Assembly: GCA_964386795.1 (NCBI GenBank) | Contig: CAYLUE010000035.1 | Span: forward strand, 1 to 16,852 | Direction: 5' to 3' | DNA: 16,852 bases | Origin: TMED108 sp964386795 | GTDB taxonomy: Bacteria; Fidelibacterota; Marinisomatia; Marinisomatales; TCS55 | Shown here: positions 1-6,539 of the stretch, piece after piece | How positions within the stretch are numbered: position 1 is the stretch's first letter | Layout of the letters: each line of letters starts with the position of its first letter | Translations under genes and position numbers: made by a program | The notes under the pieces: generated by a model | Database searches by the model: none | What the model was told of the DNA's origin: nothing | What the model saw: the letters and a program-made list of their open reading frames with translations, nothing else

Positions 1-524
1 TCTATTCTTTGATTCATCGGCAAGGTTTCAAAGCCAATTGATGTAATAATTGTTGTGCCATTTACTTGAGGAAAAATCACCCCAACTACAAATTGACCAC
101 CATATGATGCATAGCCTATAGAATTACTCCATCTTCCTCGGAATGTTCTTGCATTACCATTTCCATCAATCGCATAATTAAGCCCAATTTTAAATTCAAT
201 AAATGGGGAAAAATTATTGGCGATCTTTCCTTCAAATGGTAAATATCTCATTTTAGCAAATGCTGGAAACATTATAAGCGCATCATCGCCAATATTCATT
301 GTCTGGCCTGTATAATAATTAATCGCTGGCATCTCACCATCATTTTTCACATCAATAAATCTTAATTCAAATCCAGAAAATAAGGTTTCATTTAACTCCC
401 AATCACCCATAAAGTGAAATCCGGAACCCCAAGCCCCCGTTGTAAAGCCAAATCCTTTTTTATATTGTGCTTGAGTAGCAGAGCTCAACTGTATCAATAA
501 AAAAATATATATTATTTTTTTCAT
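1..524 (-). CDS. Exported protein, probable outer-membrane beta-barrel (3' end beyond window)
   Basis: An open frame of about 174 codons runs from an ATG at 524 to the left edge with no stop, so the C-terminus is missing. Residues 1-20 form a signal peptide (MKKIIYIFLLIQLSSATQAQ). The rest alternates short hydrophobic and aromatic stretches with Gly/Asn-rich turns (for example FIEFKIGLNYAIDG), the pattern expected of an outer-membrane barrel. I cannot assign a named family or a substrate. An AAGG five bases before the ATG supports the start. The gene begins two bases after the DoxX stop codon, so it is the last visible gene of the folB operon. The signal peptide and open frame are seen directly; the barrel call is inference. 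Confidence 0.75.
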   Translation of the reverse strand, partial: MKKIIYIFLLIQLSSATQAQYKKGFGFTTGAWGSGFHFMGDWELNETLFSGFELRFIDVKNDGEMPAINYYTGQTMNIGDDALIMFPAFAKMRYLPFEGKIANNFSPFIEFKIGLNYAIDGNGNARTFRGRWSNSIGYASYGGQFVVGVIFPQVNGTTIITSIGFETLPMNQRI

Positions 525-526
525 AA

Positions 527-973
527 CTACCTTATCAAATTATTTTTTATGAATAAAAAATGATCTATGCTATATCTGCCAGGGCCTAATATAGAAATAG
601 CTGTAAATATAGAAAAATAAAGCCATGCGCTTTCAGGATTCCCCGTACCGGTGATATGGTGTAAAGCAGCAATAAGCATTGTAAAGGAAATTAAAGCTGC
701 AGCTGGTTGAGTAAAAATACCTATCAAAACCATGATTGCACATACTGATTCAGAAAATGAAGCCATAAAACCAAAAGGAATATTTGTGAAATCTATAAAC
801 CCTCCAAAATGTTTAGTAAAAAAGGTTCCATATTTTTCCCATTTTGAAGGATTTATTATTTTATTCCATCCGTGATTAATAAACATATAATATGAAGGAA
901 GCAGGCGCAATATAAGTAATGAAACATCGTTATATTTCTGAAGAAATCGAATAATTTTACTATAATTAATCAT
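527..973 (-). CDS. DoxX family integral membrane protein
   Basis: 148 residues with four predicted membrane helices. The N-terminal motif LRLLPSYYMFINHGWNKI (about residues 22-39) matches the DoxX signature of an Arg-Leu helix followed by HGxxK. It is followed by the usual Pro/Gly-rich second segment and an Ala-rich third helix. DoxX proteins are membrane subunits of unclear general role; some act in thiosulfate oxidation or in redox complexes, and no substrate can be inferred here. The frame opens at a TTG at 1009, but I chose the ATG at 973 because a GAGG lies nine bases before it. That start overlaps the stop of the 53-residue gene upstream by eight bases, which suggests translational coupling. 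Confidence 0.85.
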   Translation of the reverse strand: MINYSKIIRFLQKYNDVSLLILRLLPSYYMFINHGWNKIINPSKWEKYGTFFTKHFGGFIDFTNIPFGFMASFSESVCAIMVLIGIFTQPAAALISFTMLIAALHHITGTGNPESAWLYFSIFTAISILGPGRYSIDHFLFIKNNLIR

Positions 974-1127
974 TGTTAATATCCTCAAAATCAGCATCTT
1001 TAATATCAAGGTTCTTATAACTTTGGTTCTTTTTTACTTCCATTCTTGAATTACTACCAAATATTATTTTTTTCATAAATGAAAAAATAAAATAAAAAAC
1101 TATGCCGTATAGAATTACCTTAAGCAT
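966..1127 (-). CDS. Small membrane protein, 53 residues, unannotated type
   Basis: A complete ATG-to-TAA frame of 53 residues fills the gap between the deoxynucleoside kinase and DoxX genes. Residues 2-23 are a single hydrophobic helix (LKVILYGIVFYFIFSFM...), followed by a Lys/Asn linker and an acidic tail, NLDIKDADFEDINND. Small proteins with an N-terminal membrane helix and a C-terminal DAD(F/Y)xDI-like acidic tail recur in Bacteroidetes and relatives (DUF4834-like), recalled from memory and not searched. The start overlaps the kinase stop by eight bases and has an AGGA about ten bases upstream. The stop overlaps the DoxX start by eight bases. Double overlap inside an operon is strong evidence that it is translated. 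Function unknown. Confidence 0.75.
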   Translation of the reverse strand: MLKVILYGIVFYFIFSFMKKIIFGSNSRMEVKKNQSYKNLDIKDADFEDINND

Positions 1128-1773
1128 TTTGAAGTCCTGAAGAGGGATTGAAGAATTTTGTTCCAGATACAGGTTGACGAATATAGGTAATCATTTCTTC
1201 AAGATCCCCGGGGTTCTGTACAAAGTCAATGTTATTTGTATTAATGATTATTAAAGGAGTATCCTGATATCTGAAAAAGTATTCATTATAGACTTGATTG
1301 AGTGCATCAATATAATCTTCGGACATATTTTTTTCAAATTCGCGACCTCTTCTAGCAATATTATCCATTAGCGTATCGGTATCTGCTTGTAAAAAAATAA
1401 CAAGGTCAGGCCGAATAACATTTTTTTCCATCATTTTTGCAACGCTATCATATAGAGACATTTCTTTCTCATTTAAATTTAAAGATGCAAATAGCCGATC
1501 TTTAACAAACATATAGTCAGTAACGACCAATTTTTGGAACATGTCCACCTGTCTAAGATCTTGTTGCTGTTGATAGCGTTGAAGCAAAAACCAAAGCTGG
1601 GTCTGAAAAGCATTGCTTTCTGGATCATCGTAGAAATCAGATAAAAAAGGATTATCTTCAAATGCCTCAAGAATTAATTTTGCGCCCTTAAGTTTTTCAG
1701 AAAGAAGGTTTGCCAGGCTCGTTTTGCCAACACCAATGGTGCCTTCAATCGCTATATAATACAGATTTTTCAT
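1120..1773 (-). CDS. Deoxynucleoside kinase (dCK/dGK/dAK family)
   Basis: 217 residues. The cytoplasmic enzyme transfers the ATP gamma-phosphate to the 5'-OH of deoxynucleosides in the salvage of dNTP precursors. The P-loop GTIGVGKTS spans residues 11-19. Glu36 in LILEAF is the usual base-contacting or catalytic acid region. VVTDYMFVKDRLFA (83-96) occupies the place of the conserved ERS segment of eukaryotic relatives. The Arg-rich lid RRGRE is at 141-145. Length fits bacterial members (about 205-220). Substrate preference (dA, dG or dC) cannot be read from sequence. The ATG overlaps the folK stop as ATGA, so the two are translationally coupled. A folK-kinase pairing is common in Bacteroidetes-like genomes, from memory. 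Confidence 0.9.
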   Translation of the reverse strand: MKNLYYIAIEGTIGVGKTSLANLLSEKLKGAKLILEAFEDNPFLSDFYDDPESNAFQTQLWFLLQRYQQQQDLRQVDMFQKLVVTDYMFVKDRLFASLNLNEKEMSLYDSVAKMMEKNVIRPDLVIFLQADTDTLMDNIARRGREFEKNMSEDYIDALNQVYNEYFFRYQDTPLIIINTNNIDFVQNPGDLEEMITYIRQPVSGTKFFNPSSGLQNA

Positions 1774-2279
1774 GCTGTTTTTTCCAATTTATACTTCTGA
1801 ACATTTGATGCATCGGGACATAATGATAAAAGATCAGAAACAGTCTTTCCATAATCCTGAACTACAAAGTTAGGTGCAATTTCAGCCCATGGAACCAAAA
1901 CAAACTTACGAGCAAAAAGATCTGGATGTGGAATTATTAATTCACCTAATTCAACTGATATAGTTTCATAGGCAAGAATATCTATATCTATTACTCTAGG
2001 TTCATTTTTTTTTCGACTGGAAGGACGTCCAAGCATCATTTCGATTCCCTGGCAAACCTGAAGCATAACTTCCGGCTGAAGAGTGGTGTCAATTTCAACA
2101 ACACAATTCAGAAATTTTGGTTGATCTAAATTGTATTTAGGATCTGTTTCATATATTGATGCAGTTCGATTCACTGAAATATCATCACGTACATCTAGCG
2201 CAGCTATTGCGGTAAATAAATTAGATTCACGATCACCTATATTTGCACCTAACCCTAAATAAACTAATTGGTTCATCAT
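1770..2279 (-). CDS. folK: 2-amino-4-hydroxy-6-hydroxymethyldihydropteridine diphosphokinase (HPPK)
   Basis: 169 residues. It transfers pyrophosphate from ATP to 6-hydroxymethyl-7,8-dihydropterin, the step before dihydropteroate synthase in folate synthesis. The N-terminal YLGLGANIGDRESNL (7-21) and the HPPK signature RPSSRKKNEPRVIDIDIL (85-102) are both present; Asp98 and Asp100 are the magnesium ligands. IPHPDLFARKFVLVPW (116-131) completes the active site with its conserved His-Pro and Arg. The stop and start codons overlap as ATGA with the kinase downstream and with folB upstream. Two Met codons stand at the start; the first is kept because it gives the overlap with folB. folP and folE are not in the window. 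Confidence 0.97.
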   Translation of the reverse strand: MMNQLVYLGLGANIGDRESNLFTAIAALDVRDDISVNRTASIYETDPKYNLDQPKFLNCVVEIDTTLQPEVMLQVCQGIEMMLGRPSSRKKNEPRVIDIDILAYETISVELGELIIPHPDLFARKFVLVPWAEIAPNFVVQDYGKTVSDLLSLCPDASNVQKYKLEKTA

Positions 2280-2635
2280 TGTTTTCTTTTTTCTATTTCA
2301 ACTTCAACCGTATCAAGTGTTCCACTAATTTGAGCTTTTGGCTTTCTTACTCGAATTACGACACTATCAATTTGATATTTAGATAAAATACTATTGGCAA
2401 TTGTGTTCGCTAGCGTTTCAATTAAGTTATATTTTTTCTTTGATATAATAGAATCAACAAGTTTAAAAATGGAATCGTAATTAATTGCTTCTTGAATATC
2501 ATCCGATTTTATGGCTTGAGAGAATGAAGCGTTAATTTCAACATCTACTTCAAAAGGTGCTCCTAATTCTTTTTCAAAATCGTATACACCATGATACGCA
2601 AAAAACTGCATGTTTTTTAGTCTAATAACACCCAT
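2276..2635 (-). CDS. folB: Dihydroneopterin aldolase
   Basis: 119 residues, the normal family length. It cleaves 7,8-dihydroneopterin to 6-hydroxymethyl-7,8-dihydropterin and glycolaldehyde, supplying the substrate of FolK next door. The family hallmarks are FFAYHGVYDFEKELGAPFEVDVEI (11-34, in two parts around Glu21/Glu23), NYD with Tyr53, LIETLA with Glu73, and VRKPKA with Lys100. These line up with the Glu/Tyr/Glu/Lys active-site set of the S. aureus enzyme. It is the first gene of the minus-strand operon that continues to the left edge. The start has no Shine-Dalgarno sequence (ATTTATCTT precedes the ATG), and the promoter candidate lies so close that the mRNA may be nearly leaderless. Confidence 0.96.
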   Translation of the reverse strand: MGVIRLKNMQFFAYHGVYDFEKELGAPFEVDVEINASFSQAIKSDDIQEAINYDSIFKLVDSIISKKKYNLIETLANTIANSILSKYQIDSVVIRVRKPKAQISGTLDTVEVEIEKRKQ

Positions 2636-2645
2636 AAGATAAATG

Positions 2646-2675
2646 AATTTAAGAGATTGAGTCTTCGCTAATCAA
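2646..2675 (-). promoter_or_regulatory. Candidate promoter of the folB operon
   Basis: On the minus strand TTGATT (2675-2670) is followed after 17 bases by TTAAAT (2652-2647). The expected transcription start is then about five bases before the folB ATG. It lies just beyond the groEL terminator, where a promoter for the next operon is needed. The hexamers match the housekeeping consensus only moderately. Confidence 0.35.
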
Positions 2676-2684
2676 GGTGCATAT

Positions 2685-2721
2685 AAAAAAAAACCCTCTC
2701 TATAACTAGAGAGGGTTTTTT
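2685..2721 (-). terminator. Rho-independent terminator behind groEL
   Basis: A nine-base-pair stem (ccctctcta / tagagaggg, 2694-2702 with 2707-2715) closes a four-base loop. The minus-strand product ends in a run of nine U (2685-2693), right after the groEL stop at 2741. The plus strand also has a run of six T, so it could work in both directions. Confidence 0.93.
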
Positions 2722-2740
2722 AAAGAGCAATATGCTCAAT

Positions 2741-4375
2741 TTACATCATGCCGCCCATACCGCCCATACCAGGATCCATAGGAGGCATAGGAGGTGCTTC
2801 CTTTTCAGGAACTTCTGTTACAGCAGCTTCAGTTGTCAAAATCATACCTGCGATTGAGGTAGCATTTTGTACAGCAACTCTAGCTACTTTGGTTGGATCA
2901 ATAATACCGGCTTTGAACATGTTAACATATTCACCAGTGCGAGCATCATAACCAAAATCATCTTTACCCTCACGAACAGCTTGTGCAATTATTGATGGCT
3001 CAACTCCTGCATTTGAACAAATCTGGCGTAATGGGGCATCCAATGCTCTACGCATGATATCTACACCAACAGCTTCCTCGTCATCTACTTTTACCTTATC
3101 TAAGGCTGGTCCAGTTCTAAGAAGCGCAACTCCGCCGCCAGGAATAATACCTTCCTCAACAGCCGCTCTAGTCGCATGCAATGCATCTTCAACGCGCGCT
3201 TTCTTTTCTTTCATTTCAACTTCTGTCGCGGCACCAACATTAATAACAGCTACCCCACCAGAAAGTTTCGCCAATCGTTCTTGCAATTTTTCACGATCGT
3301 AATCAGAGCTCGTTTTTTCAATTTGAACTTTAATCTCATTAATGCGTGCTTTAATTGCATTAGATTCACCATTACCACCTACAATCGTAGTATTGTCTTT
3401 ATCAGACACTACTCTTTTGCATGTGCCTAAATAATCTAATGTTGCACTTTCAAGCTTATACCCTGCATCTTCAGAAATAACCGTTCCACCTGTAAGCACA
3501 GCTATATCTTCAAGCATTGCTTTGCGTCGATCGCCAAAGCCAGGTGCTTTTACTGCCAAGACTTTAAAAGTTCCACGAAGCTTATTCACAACTAATGTTG
3601 CTAAGGCTTCCCCTTCTATATCTTCAGCAATAATGGTAACAGGCTTACCGGTTTGCACAACTTTCTCTAATAATGGAAGCAAGTCTTTCATGTTTGATAT
3701 TTTTTTATCATAAATCAAAAGATAAGCATCATCCATCTCAGCTTCCATATTATCTGAATTCGTTACAAAGTAAGGCGATAGATATCCTCTGTCAAACTGC
3801 ATACCTTCTACAGTTTCCAGGAAAGTGTCAGCTGTTTTAGACTCTTCAACAGTAATTACACCATCTTTTCCTACCTTTTCCATCGCCTCAGCAATCTTTT
3901 CACCAATCTCTTTATCATTATTAGCTGAGATTTTACCAACATTTGCAATTTGCTTTGAATCTGGAAGATCTTTACTCTGCCCTTGAAGAGCATCAACAAC
4001 CGCTATAGCTGCAGCGTCTATGCCGCGCTTTATTGACATTGGATTTGCGCCCGCAGTCACATTTTTTAGTCCTTCTGATACAAGAGCTTGAGCTAGTACT
4101 GTAGCTGTCGTAGTACCATCACCAGCTACATCAGATGTTTTTGATGCAACTTCTTTAACCATTTGCGCACCTACATCTTCAAGTTTATCTTCTAATTCTA
4201 CTTCTTTTGCAACAGTTACACCATCCTTTGTTATAGTTGGTGCACCAAATTTCTTTTCAATAACAACATTTCTACCTTTAGGTCCTAGGGTAACCTTTAC
4301 TGCATCAGCTAGTTTGTCTACCCCGGCCTTTAACGCATTGCGCGCTTCTAGGTCATATGAAATTTCTTTAGCCAT
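2741..4375 (-). CDS. groL: 60 kDa chaperonin GroEL
   Basis: 544 residues, full length. The ATP-driven double-ring cytoplasmic chaperonin folds non-native proteins under a GroES lid. Visible hallmarks include VTLGPKGRNV (28-37, nucleotide pocket), the catalytic Asp86 in GDGTTTATVLAQ (85-96), and the cpn60 signature AAVEEGIIPGGGVALL near residue 405. The Gly/Met-rich tail ends DPGMGGMGGMM. A Pro replaces the usual Ala in GI(I/V)xGGG, which is common in this family. AAGGAG nine bases before the ATG fixes the start. It follows groES by 13 bases in a heat-shock operon with a CIRCE element upstream and a strong terminator downstream. Confidence 0.99.
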   Translation of the reverse strand: MAKEISYDLEARNALKAGVDKLADAVKVTLGPKGRNVVIEKKFGAPTITKDGVTVAKEVELEDKLEDVGAQMVKEVASKTSDVAGDGTTTATVLAQALVSEGLKNVTAGANPMSIKRGIDAAAIAVVDALQGQSKDLPDSKQIANVGKISANNDKEIGEKIAEAMEKVGKDGVITVEESKTADTFLETVEGMQFDRGYLSPYFVTNSDNMEAEMDDAYLLIYDKKISNMKDLLPLLEKVVQTGKPVTIIAEDIEGEALATLVVNKLRGTFKVLAVKAPGFGDRRKAMLEDIAVLTGGTVISEDAGYKLESATLDYLGTCKRVVSDKDNTTIVGGNGESNAIKARINEIKVQIEKTSSDYDREKLQERLAKLSGGVAVINVGAATEVEMKEKKARVEDALHATRAAVEEGIIPGGGVALLRTGPALDKVKVDDEEAVGVDIMRRALDAPLRQICSNAGVEPSIIAQAVREGKDDFGYDARTGEYVNMFKAGIIDPTKVARVAVQNATSIAGMILTTEAAVTEVPEKEAPPMPPMDPGMGGMGGMM

Positions 4376-4388
4376 TATAATTTACTCC

Positions 4389-4679
4389 TTATAATACAGC
4401 GAGAATATCACTCTCGCGCATAATTAAATAATCTTTACCTTCAAAAGAAAACTCAGTGCCGCTATACTTTCCATAAAGCACCTTATCTCCTTTCTTTACT
4501 TCCATTGCAACCTTACTTCCAGATTCTGAAACCTTTCCAGGTCCAGTAGCAGCTACAGTTCCTTGTTGTGGTTTCTCCTGTGCGGTATCTGGAAGAATAA
4601 TTCCCCCAGAGGACACTTCCTCAGCTGGAGCAGGTTCTACAACTACGCGATCAGCTAAAGGCTTTACTTTTAGTGCCAT
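4389..4679 (-). CDS. groS: 10 kDa co-chaperonin GroES
   Basis: 96 residues, the standard length. The heptameric lid binds GroEL through a mobile loop, visible here as EEVSSGGIILPD (20-31) with the hydrophobic IIL tripeptide. VKPLADRVVVEP (5-16), VLYGKYSGTEF (67-77) and the ending YLIMRESDILAVL are typical. An AGGAG seven bases before the ATG sets the start. It is the first gene of the groES-groEL unit. A long leader of about 85 bases separates it from the CIRCE operator and contains a perfect 14-base palindrome at 4718-4731. Confidence 0.99.
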   Translation of the reverse strand: MALKVKPLADRVVVEPAPAEEVSSGGIILPDTAQEKPQQGTVAATGPGKVSESGSKVAMEVKKGDKVLYGKYSGTEFSFEGKDYLIMRESDILAVL

Positions 4680-4717
4680 GTTAATTCTCCTGTTTTGTAA
4701 TTAATTAATATTAAAAT

Positions 4718-4731
4718 TTTCAGCGCTGAAA
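4718..4731. repeat. Perfect 14-base palindrome in the groES leader
   Basis: TTTCAGCGCTGAAA is its own reverse complement. It lies between the CIRCE element and the groES ribosome-binding site, about 40 bases before the start codon. It has no loop, so it looks more like a dimer-binding site than an RNA hairpin. No protein is known to me for it. Confidence 0.6.
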
Positions 4732-4758
4732 TTAGTTAAGAATTTAGTCTTTTTTCAA
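4730..4758 (-). promoter_or_regulatory. Weak candidate promoter for groES-groEL
   Basis: TTGAAA (4758-4753) is followed after 17 bases by CTAATT (4735-4730) on the minus strand, just downstream of CIRCE. The -10 match is poor. A promoter upstream of CIRCE, giving a leader that contains the operator, is equally possible; there TATATT near 4798 is the only -10-like sequence and lacks a good -35. Confidence 0.25.
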
Positions 4759-4764
4759 TGGTTT

Positions 4765-4791
4765 TTAGCAGTCTTAAAGAAAGAGTGCTAA
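4765..4791. promoter_or_regulatory. CIRCE operator (HrcA-binding site)
   Basis: Plus strand: TTAGCAGTC, nine bases, GAGTGCTAA. The established CIRCE consensus is TTAGCACTC-N9-GAGTGCTAA, so 17 of 18 arm positions match. The single change is C to G at position 7 of the left arm. HrcA is the repressor that binds CIRCE and controls groESL and dnaK operons. The site lies about 85 bases upstream of groES and ends 31 bases beyond the dut stop. Confidence 0.93.
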
Positions 4792-4821
4792 AAAGAATAT
4801 AATAATGAGAGCAATTATGAC

Positions 4822-5259
4822 TTATTTGCCGGTGCTGCCAAAGCCACCTTCTCCTCTAGACGTTTCAGATAGTTCATCAGCAATATCAAAATAAATTGGA
4901 GATCCATTCATGGCAACTATCTGAAATAATCGTTGATTTGGCTCTACGGTATAATCTTCGTTTTTCACGTTATCTACCACAGCCATAATTTCGCCTCTAT
5001 AGCCGCCATCAATAAGTCCAATTGAATTACAAAGCCGTAAGGGGGTCTTTCCTATGCTTGACCTGGGCATTAATAGGTAGGGTTGCTCATTATCGGGTTC
5101 GCAAGCAATCTGCAAATGAATCATATCCGTAGATCCCGCAGCAATAGTTTGCTCAGTAGTAATAAATACATCTAACCCTGCATCTCCATGATGGAAATGG
5201 CCATGATTTTCATACATTTGCTTAACTTTATCATTAAACGGTTTAATCTTTAATTTCAT
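4822..5259 (-). CDS. dut: Deoxyuridine 5'-triphosphate nucleotidohydrolase (dUTPase)
   Basis: 145 residues. The homotrimeric enzyme hydrolyses dUTP to dUMP and pyrophosphate, keeping uracil out of DNA and feeding dTMP synthesis. All five motifs are present in order: AGLDV (27-31), PRSSIGKT (65-72), GLIDGGYRGEI (81-91, catalytic Asp84), NQRLFQIV (108-115) and the C-terminal P-loop-like RGEGGFGSTG (135-144). The frame extends to a TTG at 5277, but the ATG at 5259 is preceded by a perfect AGGAGG, so I start there. The upstream gene's stop and this start overlap as TAATG, showing translational coupling to S-adenosylhomocysteinase. No terminator is visible before the CIRCE site. Confidence 0.97.
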   Translation of the reverse strand: MKLKIKPFNDKVKQMYENHGHFHHGDAGLDVFITTEQTIAAGSTDMIHLQIACEPDNEQPYLLMPRSSIGKTPLRLCNSIGLIDGGYRGEIMAVVDNVKNEDYTVEPNQRLFQIVAMNGSPIYFDIADELSETSRGEGGFGSTGK

Positions 5260-6539
5260 TAAGTTCCCTCCTGCCAACTTTCTAAATATTTTTGTTGATC
5301 CTTACTTAATTCATCTAATTGAATTCCATGAGAATCTAAAGCAATTTTTGCCACTTCATTATCAATTAACATTGGCACATTGTGAATAGATGAATCCAAA
5401 TCTTTATAATTCTTTACTAAGTATTCAACGCACAGAGCTTGAATACCAAAACTGGCATCCATAATTTCAATTGGATGTCCTTGACCGGTAGGTTGAGATA
5501 AATTTACCAATCTTCCTTTTGAAAGTAGAATTAAATGTTTTCCATTCTCGAGTAAAAACTTTTCAACATTGGTCAAAATTTCCTTGGAAGAGCTTGAAAT
5601 AGACTGAAGCCCATTTAAATCGATTTCATGATTAAAGTGACCTGCGTTTGCCAGAATTGCGCCATCTTTCATTTTGGTAAGATGGTCTTTATTTATTGCG
5701 TGCTTGTTTCCTGTAGCGGTAATAAAAATATCACCTAAAGGAGCAGCCTCATTCATAGAACCTACCCAACAGCCATCGTACAGCGCTTCTAGGCCACGAT
5801 GATATCCTGAAGATCCATTGGTATTATTTGATGCGGTCTCAACAACAAAGATTTTTGCGCCAAGGCCTTTCAAGCGATCTGCTAATCCCCTACCACACCA
5901 TCCATAACCCGCAATTACAATATTTTTTCCAGCAATAAGAGTATTTGTTGCCGATAAAATTCCTTCAATAACGCTTTGCCCTGTTCCGTATCTATTATCA
6001 AAAAGGTATTTTGAAAAAGCGTTATTCACCGCCATTACTGGAAGCTTAAGCTCGCCATCTCTATGCATTGCTTGCAATCTAACAATTCCTGTCGTTGTTT
6101 CTTCGCAGGCACCATAAATATTTTCCAAAATCTCAGGATATTTTGAATGTGCTAAAAAAATCAGATCGCATCCATCATCAATCAAAATGTTTGGCTTTTT
6201 CGAAAGAACATTGTTTAAACATTCATAATATTCTGCATCGGTTTGCCCAGCCCATGCATGAATACGCATTTCATCTGAAAGGGCCGCTGCAACACTGTCA
6301 TCTGTTGTTAATGGATTGCATGATGATGCTGAAATTTCCGCGCCCCCTTTGCGTAATGTGCGCAATAAGATTCCGGTTTTCTTTTCAAGATGCAAAGCAA
6401 CGGCAATCTTGATACCCCGCAAAGGTTTTTCGCTTTCAAAACGTGTTGATATTTTTTGCAAAATTGGCATTCTCTCTTCAGCCCAATTAAGCAAATTATG
6501 TCCATTTTTCTTGGAGTTATTTTTTGATATATTATTCAT
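5259..6539 (-). CDS. ahcY: S-adenosylhomocysteine hydrolase, archaeal/Thermotoga-like type
   Basis: 426 residues. The NAD-dependent cytoplasmic enzyme reversibly splits S-adenosylhomocysteine into adenosine and homocysteine, removing the product that inhibits methyltransferases. Catalytic residues are in place: His50, Asp121/122 in DDGCDL, Glu146, Lys177 and Asp181-Asn182 in SKYLFDNRYGTG, His301 in AGHFNHEID, and GHP at 354-356. The Rossmann motif is GYGWCGRG (211-218). ALHLEKKTG and CNPLTTDD resemble the shorter archaeal-type enzymes more than the eukaryotic/proteobacterial ones. Oddity: after the conserved Glu234 the usual VDP segment is replaced by a longer Asn/Gly/Ser loop (235-249). The start overlaps the permease stop by eight bases and has only a weak Shine-Dalgarno. 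Confidence 0.93.
   Translation of the reverse strand: MNNISKNNSKKNGHNLLNWAEERMPILQKISTRFESEKPLRGIKIAVALHLEKKTGILLRTLRKGGAEISASSCNPLTTDDSVAAALSDEMRIHAWAGQTDAEYYECLNNVLSKKPNILIDDGCDLIFLAHSKYPEILENIYGACEETTTGIVRLQAMHRDGELKLPVMAVNNAFSKYLFDNRYGTGQSVIEGILSATNTLIAGKNIVIAGYGWCGRGLADRLKGLGAKIFVVETASNNTNGSSGYHRGLEALYDGCWVGSMNEAAPLGDIFITATGNKHAINKDHLTKMKDGAILANAGHFNHEIDLNGLQSISSSSKEILTNVEKFLLENGKHLILLSKGRLVNLSQPTGQGHPIEIMDASFGIQALCVEYLVKNYKDLDSSIHNVPMLIDNEVAKIALDSHGIQLDELSKDQQKYLESWQEGT

Noticed and set aside
2748..3713. Several plus-strand open frames of 63-84 codons opposite groEL
   Set aside because: They are antisense to a clearly coding, highly conserved gene, have low-complexity Ser/Thr/Pro-rich translations, and lack ribosome-binding sites or family motifs.
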